Shown: piece after piece, positions 25,061 through 38,065 of the stretch
How the letters are laid out: every line of letters starts with the position of its first letter
How positions within the stretch are numbered: the first letter of the stretch is position 1
Origin: Liolophura sinensis
Taxonomy: Eukaryota > Mollusca > Polyplacophora > Chitonida > Chitonidae
Length of the DNA: 64,000 nt
NCBI RefSeq assembly: GCF_032854445.1
Contig: NW_027017993.1
Location: 80,803 to 144,802 of the forward strand
Direction of reading: 5' to 3'
Position numbers and translations under genes: made by a program
Notes under the pieces: generated by a model
Database searches by the model: none
Seen by the model: only the letters and a program-made list of their open reading frames with translations
What the model was told of the DNA's origin: nothing

Positions 25061-27568
25061 CTGGTCTTTTTGCTAATTGAAATCGGCTACATTAACTATG
25101 TACAATCGCGACTGGTCATTACTATATTCAACTTTTCATTATAAGTTATGTGCCCTTCGGTAGCCCAGACGACGTCAAATCTTTGGGCCAAGCCCATTTA
25201 ACTCACCCAGCAAATGTCTTACTTCTAAGTCGAAGACAAACTCAAAGTCTTTATCTACATGTAGAAAAACCACACCATTTGTATATAAAAAAAACACAAG
25301 GTACTTGATACAGTCCGCTGTAAAAAGGACAATTGAACACTGACCCACATCAATAAGGTGCCAAAAGATGCGCAATTGGGCCAGGCATCTCCAGCTGTTG
25401 AAAAATTGCAAATTTCCTTGGTTTACATGGAGTAAGAGCCGTTGCTGGGCACGTGATCTTGACATCAATGATTATTCATTTGTGGCTACAGCCAAAAGTA
25501 TTGGTCGGAGAGCAACGCGGTTTGCACCATTCGATTTCTCGTCAAAAAATACGTCGGATTAGCCTCTTACCAGCAGCATTGGAACAGTTTTTCCACTTTT
25601 GGATTTTTGCCTGGTATTTTTTCTAATTGAAATCGGCTACATTAACTATGTACAATCGCGACTGGTCATTACTATATTCAACTTTTCATTATAAGTTATG
25701 TGCCCTTCGGTAGCCCAGACGACGTCAAATCTTTGGGCCAAGCCCATTTAACTCACCCAGCAAATGTCTTACTTCTAAGTCGAAGACAAACTCAATGTCT
25801 TTATCTACATGTAGAAAAACCACACCATTTGTATATAACAAAAACACAAGGTACTTGATACAGTCCGCTGTAAAAAGTACAATTGAACACTGACCCACAT
25901 CAATAAGGTGCCAAAAGATGCGCAATTGGGCCAGGCATCTCCAACTGTTGAAAAATTGCAAATTTCCTTGGTTTCCATGGAGTAAGAGCCGTTGCTGGGC
26001 ACGTGATCTTGACATCAATGATTATTCATTTGTGGCTACAGCCAAAAGTATTGGTCGGAGAGCAACGCGGCTTGCACCATTCGATTTCTCGTCAAAAAAT
26101 ACGTCGGATTAGCCTCTTACCAGCAGCATTGGAACAGTTTTTCCACTTTTGGATTTTTGCCTGGTATTTTTTCTAATTGAAATCGGCTACATTAACTATG
26201 TACAATCGCGACTGGTCATTACTATATTCAACTTTTCATTATAAGTTATGTGCCCTTCGGTAGCCCAGACGACGTCAAATCTTTGGGCCAAGCCCATTTA
26301 ACTCACCCAGCAAATGTCTTACTTCTAAGTCGAAGACAAACTCAATGTCTTTATCTACATGTAGAAAAACCACACCATTTGTATATAAAAAAAACACAAG
26401 GTACTTGATACAGTCCGCTGTAAAAAGTACAATTGAACACTGACCCACATCAATAAGGTGCCAAAAGATGCGCAATTGGGCCAGGCATCTCCAGCTGTTG
26501 AAAAATTGCAAATTTCCTTGGTTTCCATGGAGTAAGAGCCGTTGCTGGGCACGTGATCTTGACATCAATGATTATTCATTTGTGGATACAGCCAAAAGTA
26601 TTGGTCGGAGAGCAACGCGGTTTGCACCATTCGATTTCTCGTCAAAAAATACGTCGGATTAGCCTCTTATCAGCAGCATTGGAACAGTTTTTCCACTTTT
26701 GGATTTTTGCCAGGTCTTTTTTTCTAATTAAAATCGGCTACATTAACTATGTACAATCGCGACTGGTCATTACTATATTCAACTTTTCATTATAAGTTAT
26801 GTGGCCTTCGGTAGCCCAGACGACGTCAAATCTTTGTGCCAAGCCCATTTAACTCACCCAGCAAATGTCTTACTTCTAAGTCGAAGACAATCTCAATGTC
26901 TTTATCTACATGTAGAAAAACCACACCATTTGTATATAAAAAAAACACAAGGTACTTGATACAGTCCGCTGTAAAAAGTACAATTGAACACTGACCCACA
27001 TCAATAAGGTGCCAAAAGATGCGCAATTGGGCCAGGCATCTCCAGCTGTTGAAAAATTGCAAATTTCCTTGGTTTCCATGGAGTAAGAGCCGTTGCTGGG
27101 CACGTGATCTTGACATCAATGATTATTCATTTGTGGCTACAGCCAAAAGTATTGGTCGGAGAGCAACGCGGTTTGCACCATTCGATTTCTCGTCAAAAAA
27201 TACGTCGGATTAGCCTCTTACCAGCAGCATTGGAACAGTTGTTCTACTTTTGGATTTTTGCCTGGTCTTTTTGCTAACTGATTTCGGCTACATTAACTAT
27301 GTACAATCGCGACTGGTCATTACTATATTCAACTTTTCATTATAAGTTATGTGCCCTTCGGTAGCCCAGACGACGTCAAATCTTTGGGCCAAGCCCATTT
27401 AACTCACCCAGCAAATGTCTTACTTCTAAGTCGAAGACAATCTCAAAGTCTTTATCTACATGTAGAAAAACCACACCATTTGTATATAAAAAAAACACAA
27501 GGTACTTGATACAGTCCGCTGTAAAAAGGACAATTGAACACTGACCCACATCAATAAGTTGCCAAAAG
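23718..27568 (+). repeat. 3.9 kb block, copy 2 (partner of 11614-15463)
   Basis: Same marker order as the block at 11614. It overlaps the ten-monomer HOR, so at least two duplication events of different size are superimposed. Its monomer 25918 is preceded by ATAACAAAAAC (near 25838), an allele otherwise seen only near 11533, one monomer upstream of the other copy. This suggests patchwork transfer, not one clean duplication. Confidence 0.75.
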
Positions 27569-28119
27569 ATGCGCAATTGGGCCAGGCATCTCCAGCTGTT
27601 GAAAAATTGCAAATTTCCTTGGTTTCCATGGAGTAAGAGCCGTTGCTGGGCACGTGATCTTGACATCAATGATTATTCATTTGTGGCTACAGCCAAAAGT
27701 ATTGGTCGGAGAGCAACGCGGTTTGCACCATTCGATTTCTCGTCAAAAAATACGTCGGATTAGCCTCTTACCAGCAGCATTGGAACAGTTTTTCCACTTT
27801 TGGATTTTTGCCAGGTCTTTTTTTCTAATTGAAATCGGCTACATTAACTATGTACAATCGCGACTGGTCATTACTATATTCAACTTTTCATTATAAGTTA
27901 TGTGGCCTTCGGTAGCCCAGACGACGTCAAATCTTTGGGCCAAGCCCATTTAACTCACCCAGCAAATGTCTTACTTCTAAGTCGAAGACAAACTCAATGT
28001 CTTTATCTACATGTAGAAAAACCACACCATTTGTATATAAAAAAAACACAAGGTACTTGATACAGTCCGCTGTAAAAAGTACAATTGAACACTGACCCAC
28101 ATCAATAAGGTGCCAAAAG

Positions 28120-30540
28120 ATGCGCAATTGGGCCAGGCATCTCCAGCTGTTGAAAAATTGCAAATTTCCTTGGTTTCCATGGAGTAAGAGCCGTTGCTGG
28201 GCACGTGATCTTGACATCAATGATTATTCATTTGTGGCTACAGCCAAAAGTATTGGTCGGAGAGCAACGCGGTTTGCACCATTCGATTTCTCGTCAAAAA
28301 ATACGTCGGATTAGCCTCTTACCAGCAGCATTGGAACAGTTTTTCCACTTTTGGATTTTTGCCTGGTATTTTTTCTAATTGAAATCGGCTACATTAACTA
28401 TGTACAATCGCGACTGGTCATTACTATATTCAACTTTTCATTATAAGTTATGTGCCCTTCGGTAGCCCAGACGACGTCAAATCTTTGGGCCAAGCCCATT
28501 TAACTCACCCAGCAAATGTCTTACTTCTAAGTCGAAGACAAACTCAATGTCTTTATCTACATGTAGAAAAACCACACCATTTGTATATAAAAAAAACACA
28601 AGGTACTTGATACAGTCCGCTGTAAAAAGTACAATTGAACACTGACCCACATCAATAAGGTGCCAAAAGATGCGCAATTGGGCCAGGCATCTCCAGCTGT
28701 TGAAAAATTGCAAATTTCATTGGATTCCATGGAGTAAGAGCCGTTGCTGGGCACGTGATCTTGACATCAATGATTATTCATTTGTGGCTACAGCCAAAAG
28801 TATTGGTCGGAGAGCAACGCGGTTTGCACCATTCGATTTCTCGTCAAAAAATACGTCGGATTAGCCTCTTACCAGCAGCATTGGAACAGTTTTTCCACTT
28901 TTGGATTTTTGCCTGGTATTTTTTCTAATTGAAATCGGCTACATTAACTATGTACAATCGCGACTGGTCATTACTATATTCAACTTTTCATTATAAGTTA
29001 TGTGCCCTTCGGTAGCCCAGACGACGTCAAATCTTTGGGCCAAGCCCATTTAACTCACCCAGCAAATGTCTTACTTCTAAGTCGAAGACAAACTCAATGT
29101 CTTTATCTACATGTAGAAAAACCACACCATTTGTATATAAAAAAAACACAAGGTACTTGATACAGTCCGCTGTAAAAAGTACAATTGAACACTGACCCAC
29201 ATCAATAAGGTGCCAAAAGATGCGCAATTGGGCCAGGCATCTCCAGCTGTTGAAAAATTGCAAATTTCCTTGGTTTCCATGGAGTAAGAGCCGTTGCTGG
29301 GCACGTGATCTTGACATCAATGATTATTCATTTGTGGCTACAGCCAAAAGTATTGGTCGGAGAGCAACGCGGCCTGCACCATTCGATTTCTCGTCAAAAA
29401 ATACGTCGGATTAGCCTCTTACCAGCAGCATTGGAACAGTTTTTCCACTTTTGGATTTTTTCCAGGTCTTTTTGCTAATTGAAATCGGCTACATTAACTA
29501 TGTACAATCGCGACTGGTCATTACTATATTCAACTTTTCATTATAAGTTATGTGCCCTTCGGTAGCCCAGACGACGTCAAATCTTTGGGCCAAGCCCATT
29601 TAACTCACCCAGCAGTTGTCTTACTTCTAAGTCGAAGACAAACTCAATGTCTTTATCTACATGTAGAAAAACCACACCATTTGTATATAAAAAAAACACA
29701 AGGTACTTGATACAGTCCGCTGTAAAAAGTACAATTGAACACTGACCCACATCAATAAGGTGCCAAAAGATGCGCAATTGGGCCAGGCATCTCCAGCTGT
29801 TGAAAAATTGCAAATTTCATTGGTTTCCATGGAGTAAGAGCCGTTGCTGGGCACGTGATCTTGACATCAATGATTATTCATTTGTGGCTACAGCCAAAAG
29901 TATTGGTCGGAGAGCAACGTGGTTTGCACCATTCGATTTCTCGTCAAAAAATACGTCGGATTAGCCTCTTACCAGCAGCATTGGAACAGTTTTTCCACTT
30001 TTGGATTTTTGCCTGGTATTTTTTCTAATTGAAATCGGCTACATTAACTATGTACAATCGCGACTGGTCATTACTATATTCAACTTTTCATTATAAGTTA
30101 TGTGCCCTTCGGTAGCCCAGACGACGTCAAATCTTTGGGCCAAGCCCATTTAACTCACCCAGCAGTTGTCTTACTTCTAAGTCGAAGACAAACTCAATGT
30201 CTTTATCTACATGTAGAAAAACCACACCATTTGTATATAAAAAAAACACAAGGTACTTGATACAGTCCGCTGTAAAAAGTACAATTGAACACTGACCCAC
30301 ATCAATAAGGTGCCAAAAGATGCGCAATTGGGCCAGGCATTCCCAGCTGTTAAAAAATTGCAAATTTCCTTGGTTTCCATGGAGTAAGAGCCGTTGCTGG
30401 GCACGTGATCTTGACATCATTGATTATTCATTTGTGGCTACAGCCAAAAGTATTGGTCGGAGAGCAACGCGGTTTGCACCATTCGATTTCTCGTCAAAAA
30501 ATACGTCGGATTAGCCTCTTACCAGCAGCATTGGAACAGT
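28120..30540 (+). repeat. Ten-monomer HOR, period 5,502 bp, copy 2 segment
   Basis: Second copy of 22618-25060. Monomer 30320 begins with the expected alleles (ATCATTGATT and a modified CATTCCCAGC). It then switches near 30582 to CTTTTTGCGAATTG, the type that dominates the rest of the window, and gains one C near 30549 (551 bp copy). The HOR therefore ends inside this hybrid monomer. Confidence 0.75.
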
Positions 30541-33500
30541 TTTTCTACCTTTTGGATTTTTGCCTGGTCTTTTTGCGAATTGAAATCGGCTACATTAACT
30601 ATGTACAATCGCGACTGGTCATTACTATATTCAACTTTTCATTATAAGTTATGTGCCCTTCGGTAGCCCAGACGACGTCAAATCTTTGGGCCAAGCCCAT
30701 TTAACTCACCCAGCAAATGTCTTACTTCTAAGTCGAAGACAAACTCAATGTCTTTATCTACATGTAGAAAAACCACACCATTTGTATATAAAAAAAACAC
30801 AAGGTACTTGATACAGTCCGCTGTAAAAAGTACAATTGAACACTGACCCACATCAATAAGGTGCCAAAAGATGCGCAATTGGGCCAGGCATCTCCAGCTG
30901 TTGAAAAATTGCAAATTTCCTTGGTTTCCATGGAGTAAGAGCCGTTGCTGGGCACGTGATCTTGACATCAATGATTATTCATTTGTGGCTACAGCCAAAA
31001 GTATTGGTCGAAGAGCAACGCGGTTGGCACCATTCGATTTCTCGTCAAAAAATACGTCGGATTAGCCTCTTGCCAGCAGCATTGGAACAGTTTTTCCACT
31101 TTTGGATTTTTGCCTGGTCTTTTTGCGAATTGAAATCGGCTACATTAACTATGTACAATCGCGACTGGTCATTACTATATTCAACTTTTCAATATAAGTT
31201 ATGTGCCCTTCGGTAGCCCAGACGACGTCAAATCTTTGGGCCAAGCCCATTTAACTCACCCAGCAAATGTCTTACTTCTAAGTCGAAGACAAACTCAATG
31301 TCTTTATCTACATGTAGAAAAACCACACCATTTGTATATAAAAAAAACACAAGGTACTTGATACAGTCCGCTGTAAAAAGTACAATTGAACACTGACCCA
31401 CATCAATAAGGTGCCAAAAGATGCGCAATTGGGCCAGGCATCTCCAGCTGTTGAAAAATTGCAAATTTCCTTGGTTTCCATGGAGTAAGAGCCGTTGCTG
31501 GGCACGTGATCTTGACATCAATGATTATTCATTTGTGGCTACAGCCAAAAGTATTGGTCGGAGAGCAACGCGGTTTGCACCATTCTATTTCTCGTCAAAA
31601 AATACGTCGGATTAGCCTCTTGCCAGCAGCATTGGAACAGTTTTTCCACTTTTGGATTTTTGCCTGGTCTTTTTGCGAATTGAAATCGGCTACATTAACT
31701 ATGTACAATCGCGACTGGTCATTACTATATTCAACTTTTCATTATAAGTTATGTGCCCTTCGGTAGCCCAGACGACGTCAAATCTTTGGGCCAAGCAAAT
31801 TTAACTCCCCCAGCAAATGTCTTACTTCTAAGTCGAAGACAAACTCAATGTCTTTATCTACATGTAGAAAAACCACACCATTTGTATATAAAAAAAACAC
31901 AAGGTACTTGATACAGTCCGCTGTAAAAAGTGCAATTGAACACTGACCCACATCAATAAGGTGCCAAAAGATGCGCAATTGGACCAGGCATCTCCAGCTG
32001 TTGAAAAATTGCAAATTTCCTTGGTTTCCATGGAGTAAGAGCCGTTGCTGGGCACGTGATCTTGACATCAATGATTATTCATTTGTGGCTACAGCCAAAA
32101 GTATTGGTCGGAGAGCAACGCGGTTTGCACCATTCGATTTCTCGTCAAAAAATACGTCGGATTAGCCTCTTACCAGCAGCATTGGAACAGTTTTTTTACT
32201 TTTGGAATTTTACCTGGTCTTTTTGCTAATTGAAATCGGCTACATTAACTATGTACAATCGCGACTGGTCATCACTATATTCAACTTTTCATTATAAGTT
32301 ATGTGCCCTTCGGTAGCCCAGACGACGTCAAATCTTTGGGCCAAGCCCATTTAACTCACCCAGCAAATGTCTTACTTCTAAGTCGAAGACAAACTCAATG
32401 TCTTTATCTACATGTAGAAAAACCACACCATTTGTATATAAAAAAAACACAAGGTACTTGATACAGTCCGCTGTAAAAAGTACAATTGAACACTGACCCA
32501 CATCAATAAGGTGCCAAAAGATGCGCAATTGGGCCAGGCATCTCCAGCTGTTGAAAAATTGCAAATTTCCTTGGTTTCCATGGAGTAAGAGCCGTTGCTG
32601 GGCACGTGATCTTGACATCAATGATTATTCATTTGTGGCTACAGCCAAAAGTATTGGTCGGAGAGCAACGCGGTTTGCACCATTCGATTTCTCGTCAAAA
32701 AATACGTCGGATTAGCCTCTTGCCAGCAGCATTGGAACAGTTTTTCCACTTTTGGATTTTTGCCTGGTCTTTTTGCGAATTGAAATCGGCTACATTAACT
32801 ATGTACAATCGCGACTGGTCATTACTATATTCAACTTTTCATTATAAGTTATGTGCCCTTCGGTAGCCCAGACGACGTCAAATCTTTGGGCCAAGCCCAT
32901 TTAACTCACCCAGCAAATGTCTTACTTCTAAGTCGAAGACAAACTCAATGTCTTTATCTACATGTAGAAAAACCACACCATTTGTATATAAAAAAAACAC
33001 AAGGTACTTGATACAGTCCGCTGTAAAAAGTACAATTGAACACTGACCCACATCAATAAGGTGCCAAAAGATGCGCAATTGGGCCAGGCATCTCCAGCTG
33101 TTGGAAAATTGCAAATTTCCTTGGTTTCCATGGAGTAAGAGCCGTTGCTGGGCACGTGATCTTGACATCAATGATTATTCATTTGTGGCTACAGCCAAAA
33201 GTATTGGTCGGAGAGCAACGCGGTTTGCACCATTCGATTTCTCGTCAAAAAATACGTCGGATTAGCCTCTTACCAGCAGCATTGGAACAGTTTTTCTACT
33301 TTTGGATTTTTGCCTGGTCTTTTTGCGAATTGAAATCGGCTACATTAACTATGTACAATCGCGACTGGTCATTACTATATTCAACTTTTCATTATAAGTT
33401 ATGTGCCCTTCGGTAGCCCAGACGACGTCAAATCTTTGGGCCAAGCCCATTTAACTCACCCAGCAAATGTCTTACTTCTAAGTCGAAGACAAACTCAATG

Positions 33501-36500
33501 TCTTTATCTACATGTAGAAAAACCACACCATTTGTATATAAAAAAAACACAAGGTACTTGATACAGTCCGCTGTAAAAAGTACAATTGAACACTGACCCA
33601 CATCAATAAGGTGCCAAAAGATGCGCAATTGGGCCAGGCATCTCCAGCTGTTAAAAAATTGCAAATTTCCTTGGTTTCCATGGAGTAAGAGCCGTTGCTG
33701 GGCACGTGATCTTGACATCAATGATTATTCATTTGTGGCTACAGCCAAAAGTATTGGTCGAAGAGCAACGCGGTTTGCACCATTCGATTTCTCGTCAAAA
33801 AATACGTCGGATTAGCCTCTTGCCAGCAGCATTGGAACAGTTTTTCCACTTTTGGATTTTTGCCTGGTCTTTTTGCGAATTGAAATCGGCTACATTAACT
33901 ATGTACAATCGCGACTGGTCATTACTATATTCAACTTTTCATTATAAGTTATGTGCCCTTCGGTAGCCCAGACGACGTCAAATCTTTGGGCCAAGCCCAT
34001 TTAACTCACCCAGCAAATGTCTTACTTCTAAGTCGAAGACAAACTCAATGTCTTTATCTACATGTAGAAAAACCACACCATTTGTATATAAAAAAAACAC
34101 AAGGTACTTGATACAGTCCGCTGTAAAAAGTACAATTGAACACTGACCCACATCAATAAGGTGCCAAAAGATGCGCAATTGGGCCAGGCATCTCCAGCTG
34201 TTGAAAAATTGCAAATTTCCTTGGTTTCCATGGAGTAAGAGCCGTTGCTGGGCACGTGATCTTGACATCAATGATTATTCATTTGTGGCTACAGCCAAAA
34301 GTATTGGTCGAAGAGCAACGCGGTTTGCACCATTCGATTTCTCGTCAAAAAATACGTCGGATTAGCCTCTTGCCAGCAGCATTGGAACAGTTTTTCCACT
34401 TTTGGATTTTTGCCTGGTCTTTTTGCGAATTGAAATCGGCTACATTAACTATGTACAATCGCGACTGGTCATTACTATATTCAACTTTTCATTATAAGTT
34501 ATGTGCCCTTCGGTAGCCCAGACGACGTCAAATCTTTGGGCCAAGCCCATTTAACTCACCCAGCAAATGTCTTACTTCTAAGTCGAAGACAAACTCAATG
34601 TCTTTATCTACATGTAGAAAAACCACACCATTTGTATATAAAAAAAACACAAGGTACTTGATACAGTCCGCTGTAAAAAGTACAATTGAACACTGACCCA
34701 CATCAATAAGGTGCCAAAAGATGCGCAATTGGGCCAGGCATCTCCAGCTGTTGGAAAATTGCAAATTTCCTTGGTTTCCATGGAGTAAGAGCCGTTGCTG
34801 GGCACGTGATCTTGACATCAATGATTATTCATTTGTGGCTACAGCCAAAAGTATTGGTCGGAGAGCAACGCGGTTTGCACCATTCGATTTCTCGTCAAAA
34901 AATACGTCGGATTAGCCTCTTACCAGCAGCACTGGAACAGTTTTTCCACTTTTGGATTTTTGCCTGGTCTTTTTGCGAATTGAAATCGGCTACATTAACT
35001 ATGTACAATCGCGACTGGTCATTACTATATTCAACTTTTCATTATAAGTTATGTGCCCTTCGGTAGCCCAGACGACGTCAAATCTTTGGGCCAAGCAAAT
35101 TTAACTCCCCCAGCAAATGTCTTACTTCTAAGTCGAAGACAAACTCAATGTCTTTATCTACATGTAGAAAAACCACACCATTTGTATATAAAAAAAACAC
35201 AAGGTACTTGATACAGTCCGCTGTAAAAAGTGCAATTGAACACTGACCCACATCAATAAGGTGCCAAAAGATGCGCAATTGGGCCAGGCATCTCCAGCTG
35301 TTGAAAAATTGCAAATTTCCTTGGTTTCCATGGAGTAAGAGCCGTTGCTGGGCACGTGATCTTGACATCAATGATTATTCATTTGTGGCTACAGCCAAAA
35401 GTATTGGTCGGAGAGCAACGCGGTTTGCACCATTCGATTTCTCGTCAAAAAATACGTCGGATTAGCCTCTTACCAGCAGCATTGGAACAGTTTTTTTACT
35501 TTTGGAATTTTACCTGGTCTTTTTGCTAATTGAAATCGGCTACATTAACTATGTACAATCGCGACTGGTCATCACTATATTCAACTTTTCATTATAAGTT
35601 ATGTGCCCTTCGGTAGCCCAGACGACGTCAAATCTTTGGGCCAAGCCCATTTAACTCACCCAGCAAATGTCTTACTTCTAAGTCGAAGACAAACTCAATG
35701 TCTTTATCTACATGTAGAAAAACCACACCATTTGTATATAAAAAAAACACAAGGTACTTGATACAGTCCGCTGTAAAAAGTACAATTGAACACTGACCCA
35801 CATCAATAAGGTGCCAAAAGATGCGCAATTGGGCCAGGCATCTCCAGCTGTTGGAAAATTGCAAATTTCCTTGGTTTCCATGGAGTAAGAGCCGTTGCTG
35901 GGCACGTGATCTTGACATCAATGATTATTCATTTGTGGCTACAGCCAAAAGTATTGGTCGGAGAGCAACGCGGTTTGCACCATTCTATTTCTCGTCAAAA
36001 AATACGTCGGATTAGCCTCTTGCCAGCAGCATTGGAACAGTTTTTCCACTTTTGGATTTTTGCCTGGTCTTTTTGCGAATTGAAATCGGCTACATTAACT
36101 ATGTACAATCGCGACTGGTCATTACTATATTCAACTTTTCATTATAAGTTATGTGCCCTTCGGTAGCCCAGACGACGTCAAATCTTTGGGCCAAGCAAAT
36201 TTAACTCCCCCAGCAAATGTCTTACTTCTAAGTCGAAGACAAACTCAATGTCTTTATCTACATGTAGAAAAACCACACCATTTGTATATAAAAAAAACAC
36301 AAGGTACTTGATACAGTCCGCTGTAAAAAGTGCAATTGAACACTGACCCACATCAATAAGGTGCCAAAAGATGCGCAATTGGACCAGGCATCTCCAGCTG
36401 TTGAAAAATTGCAAATTTCCTTGGTTTCCATGGAGTAAGAGCCGTTGCTGGGCACGTGATCTTGATATCAATGATTATTCATTTGTGGCTACAGCCAAAA

Positions 36501-38065
36501 GTATTGGTCGGAGAGCAACGCGGTTTGCACCAGTCGATTTCTCGTCAAAAAATACGTCGGATTAGCCTCTTACCAGCAGCATTGGAACAGTTTTTTTACT
36601 TTTGGAATTTTACCTGGTCTTTTTGCGAATTGAAATCGGCTACATTAACTATGTACAATCGCGACTGGTCATCACTATATTCAACTTTTCATTATAAGTT
36701 ATGTGCCCTTCGGTAGCCCAGACGACGTCAAATCTTTGGGCCAAGCCCATTTAACTCACCCAGCAAATGTCTTACTTCTAAGTCGAAGACAAACTCAATG
36801 TCTTTATCTACATGTAGAAAAACCACACCATTTGTATATAAAAAAAACACAAGGTACTTGATACAGTCCGCTGTAAAAAGTACAATTGAACACTGACCCA
36901 CATCAATAAGGTGCCAAAAGATGCGCAATTGGGCCAGGCATCTCCAGCTGTTGAAAAATTGCAAATTTCCTTGGTTTCCATGGAGTAAGAGCCGTTGCTG
37001 GGCACGTGATCTTGACATCAATGATTATTCATTTGTGGCTACAGCCAAAAGTATTGGTCGAAGAGCAACGCGGTTTGCACCATTCGATTTCTCGTCAAAA
37101 AATACGTCGGATTAGCCTCTTGCCAGCAGCATTGGAACAGTTTTTCCACTTTTGGATTTTTGCCTGGTCTTTTTGCGAATTGAAATCGGCTACATTAACT
37201 ATGTACAATCGCGACTGGTCATTACTATATTCAACTTTTCATTATAAGTTATGTGCCCTTCGGTAGCCCAGACGACGTCAAATCTTTGGGCCAAGCCCAT
37301 TTAACTCACCCAGCAAATGTCTTACTTCTAAGTCGAAGACAAACTCAATGTCTTTATCTACATGTAGAAAAACCACACCATTTGTATATAAAAAAAACAC
37401 AAGGTACTTGATACAGTCCGCTGTAAAAAGTACAATTGAACACTGACCCACATCAATAAGGTGCCAAAAGATGCGCAATTGGGCCAGGCATCTCCAGCTG
37501 TTGAAAAATTGCAAATTTCCTTGGTTTCCATGGAGTAAGAGCCGTTGCTGGGCACGTGATCTTGACATCAATGATTATTCATTTGTGGCTACAGCCAAAA
37601 GTATTGGTCGGAGAGCAACGCGGTTTGCACCATTCGATTTCTCGTCAAAAAATACGTCGGATTAGCCTCTTACCAGCAGCATTGGAACAGTTTTTTTACT
37701 TTTGGAATTTTACCTGGTCTTTTTGCTAATTGAAATCGGCTACATTAACTATGTACAATCGCGACTGGTCATCACTATATTCAACTTTTCATTATAAGTT
37801 ATGTGCCCTTCGGTAGCCCAGACGACGTCAAATCTTTGGGCCAAGCCCATTTAACTCACCCAGCAAATGTCTTACTTCTAAGTCGAAGACAAACTCAATG
37901 TCTTTATCTACATGTAGAAAAACCACACCATTTGTATATAAAAAAAACACAAGGTACTTGATACAGTCCGCTGTAAAAAGTACAATTGAACACTGACCCA
38001 CATCAATAAGGTGCCAAAAGATGCGCAATTGGGCCAGGCATCTCCAGCTGTTGAAAAATTGCAAA
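30541..38065 (+). repeat. Sub-array II: uniform 550 bp monomers, CTTTTTGCGAATTG type
   Basis: Monomer starts 30871, 31421, 31971, 32521, 33071, 33621, 34171, 34721, 35271, 35821, 36371, 36921, 37471 and 38021 are spaced at exactly 550 bp with no net indel over 7,150 bp. The prevailing type is CTTTTTGCGAATTG. A second type (31971, 35271, 36371, 37471) has GTTTTTTTACTTTTGGAATTTTACC and, in this sub-array only, CATCACTATATTC. Markers recur at mixed offsets. AGCAAATTTAACTCCCCC is at 31795, 35095 and 36195 (3,300 and 1,100 bp). GGACCAGGCATC and CATTCTATTTC recur at 4,400 bp. GTTGGAAAATTGC is in monomers 33071, 34721 and 35821. GGTCGAAGAGC is in 30871, 33621, 34171 and 36921. No single HOR period explains all of them. 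Confidence 0.8.

Larger units (their letters stand above)
1..30540 (+). repeat. Sub-array I: mixed monomer types with 5-, 6- and 10-monomer HORs
   Basis: Monomer starts: 63, 614, 1164, 1714, 2263, 2814, 3365, 3915, 4465, 5014, 5564, 6114, 6665, 7215, 7764, 8313, 8863, 9413, 9963, 10514, 11064, 11614, 12163, 12713, 13263, 13813, 14363, 14914, 15464, 16014, 16564, 17114, 17664, 18215, 18765, 19316, 19866, 20416, 20966, 21517, 22067, 22618, 23168, 23718, 24268, 24818, 25368, 25918, 26468, 27019, 27569, 28120, 28670, 29220, 29770, 30320. At monomer positions 248-267 the copies carry TATTTTTTCTAATTG (most common), CTTTTTTTCTAATTG (551 bp copies, found only here), CTTTTTGCTAATTG, or CTTTTTGCTAACTGATTTC. 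The form CTTTTTGCGAATTG, usual further right, occurs only at 614 and 3365 before the boundary. Confidence 0.85.
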
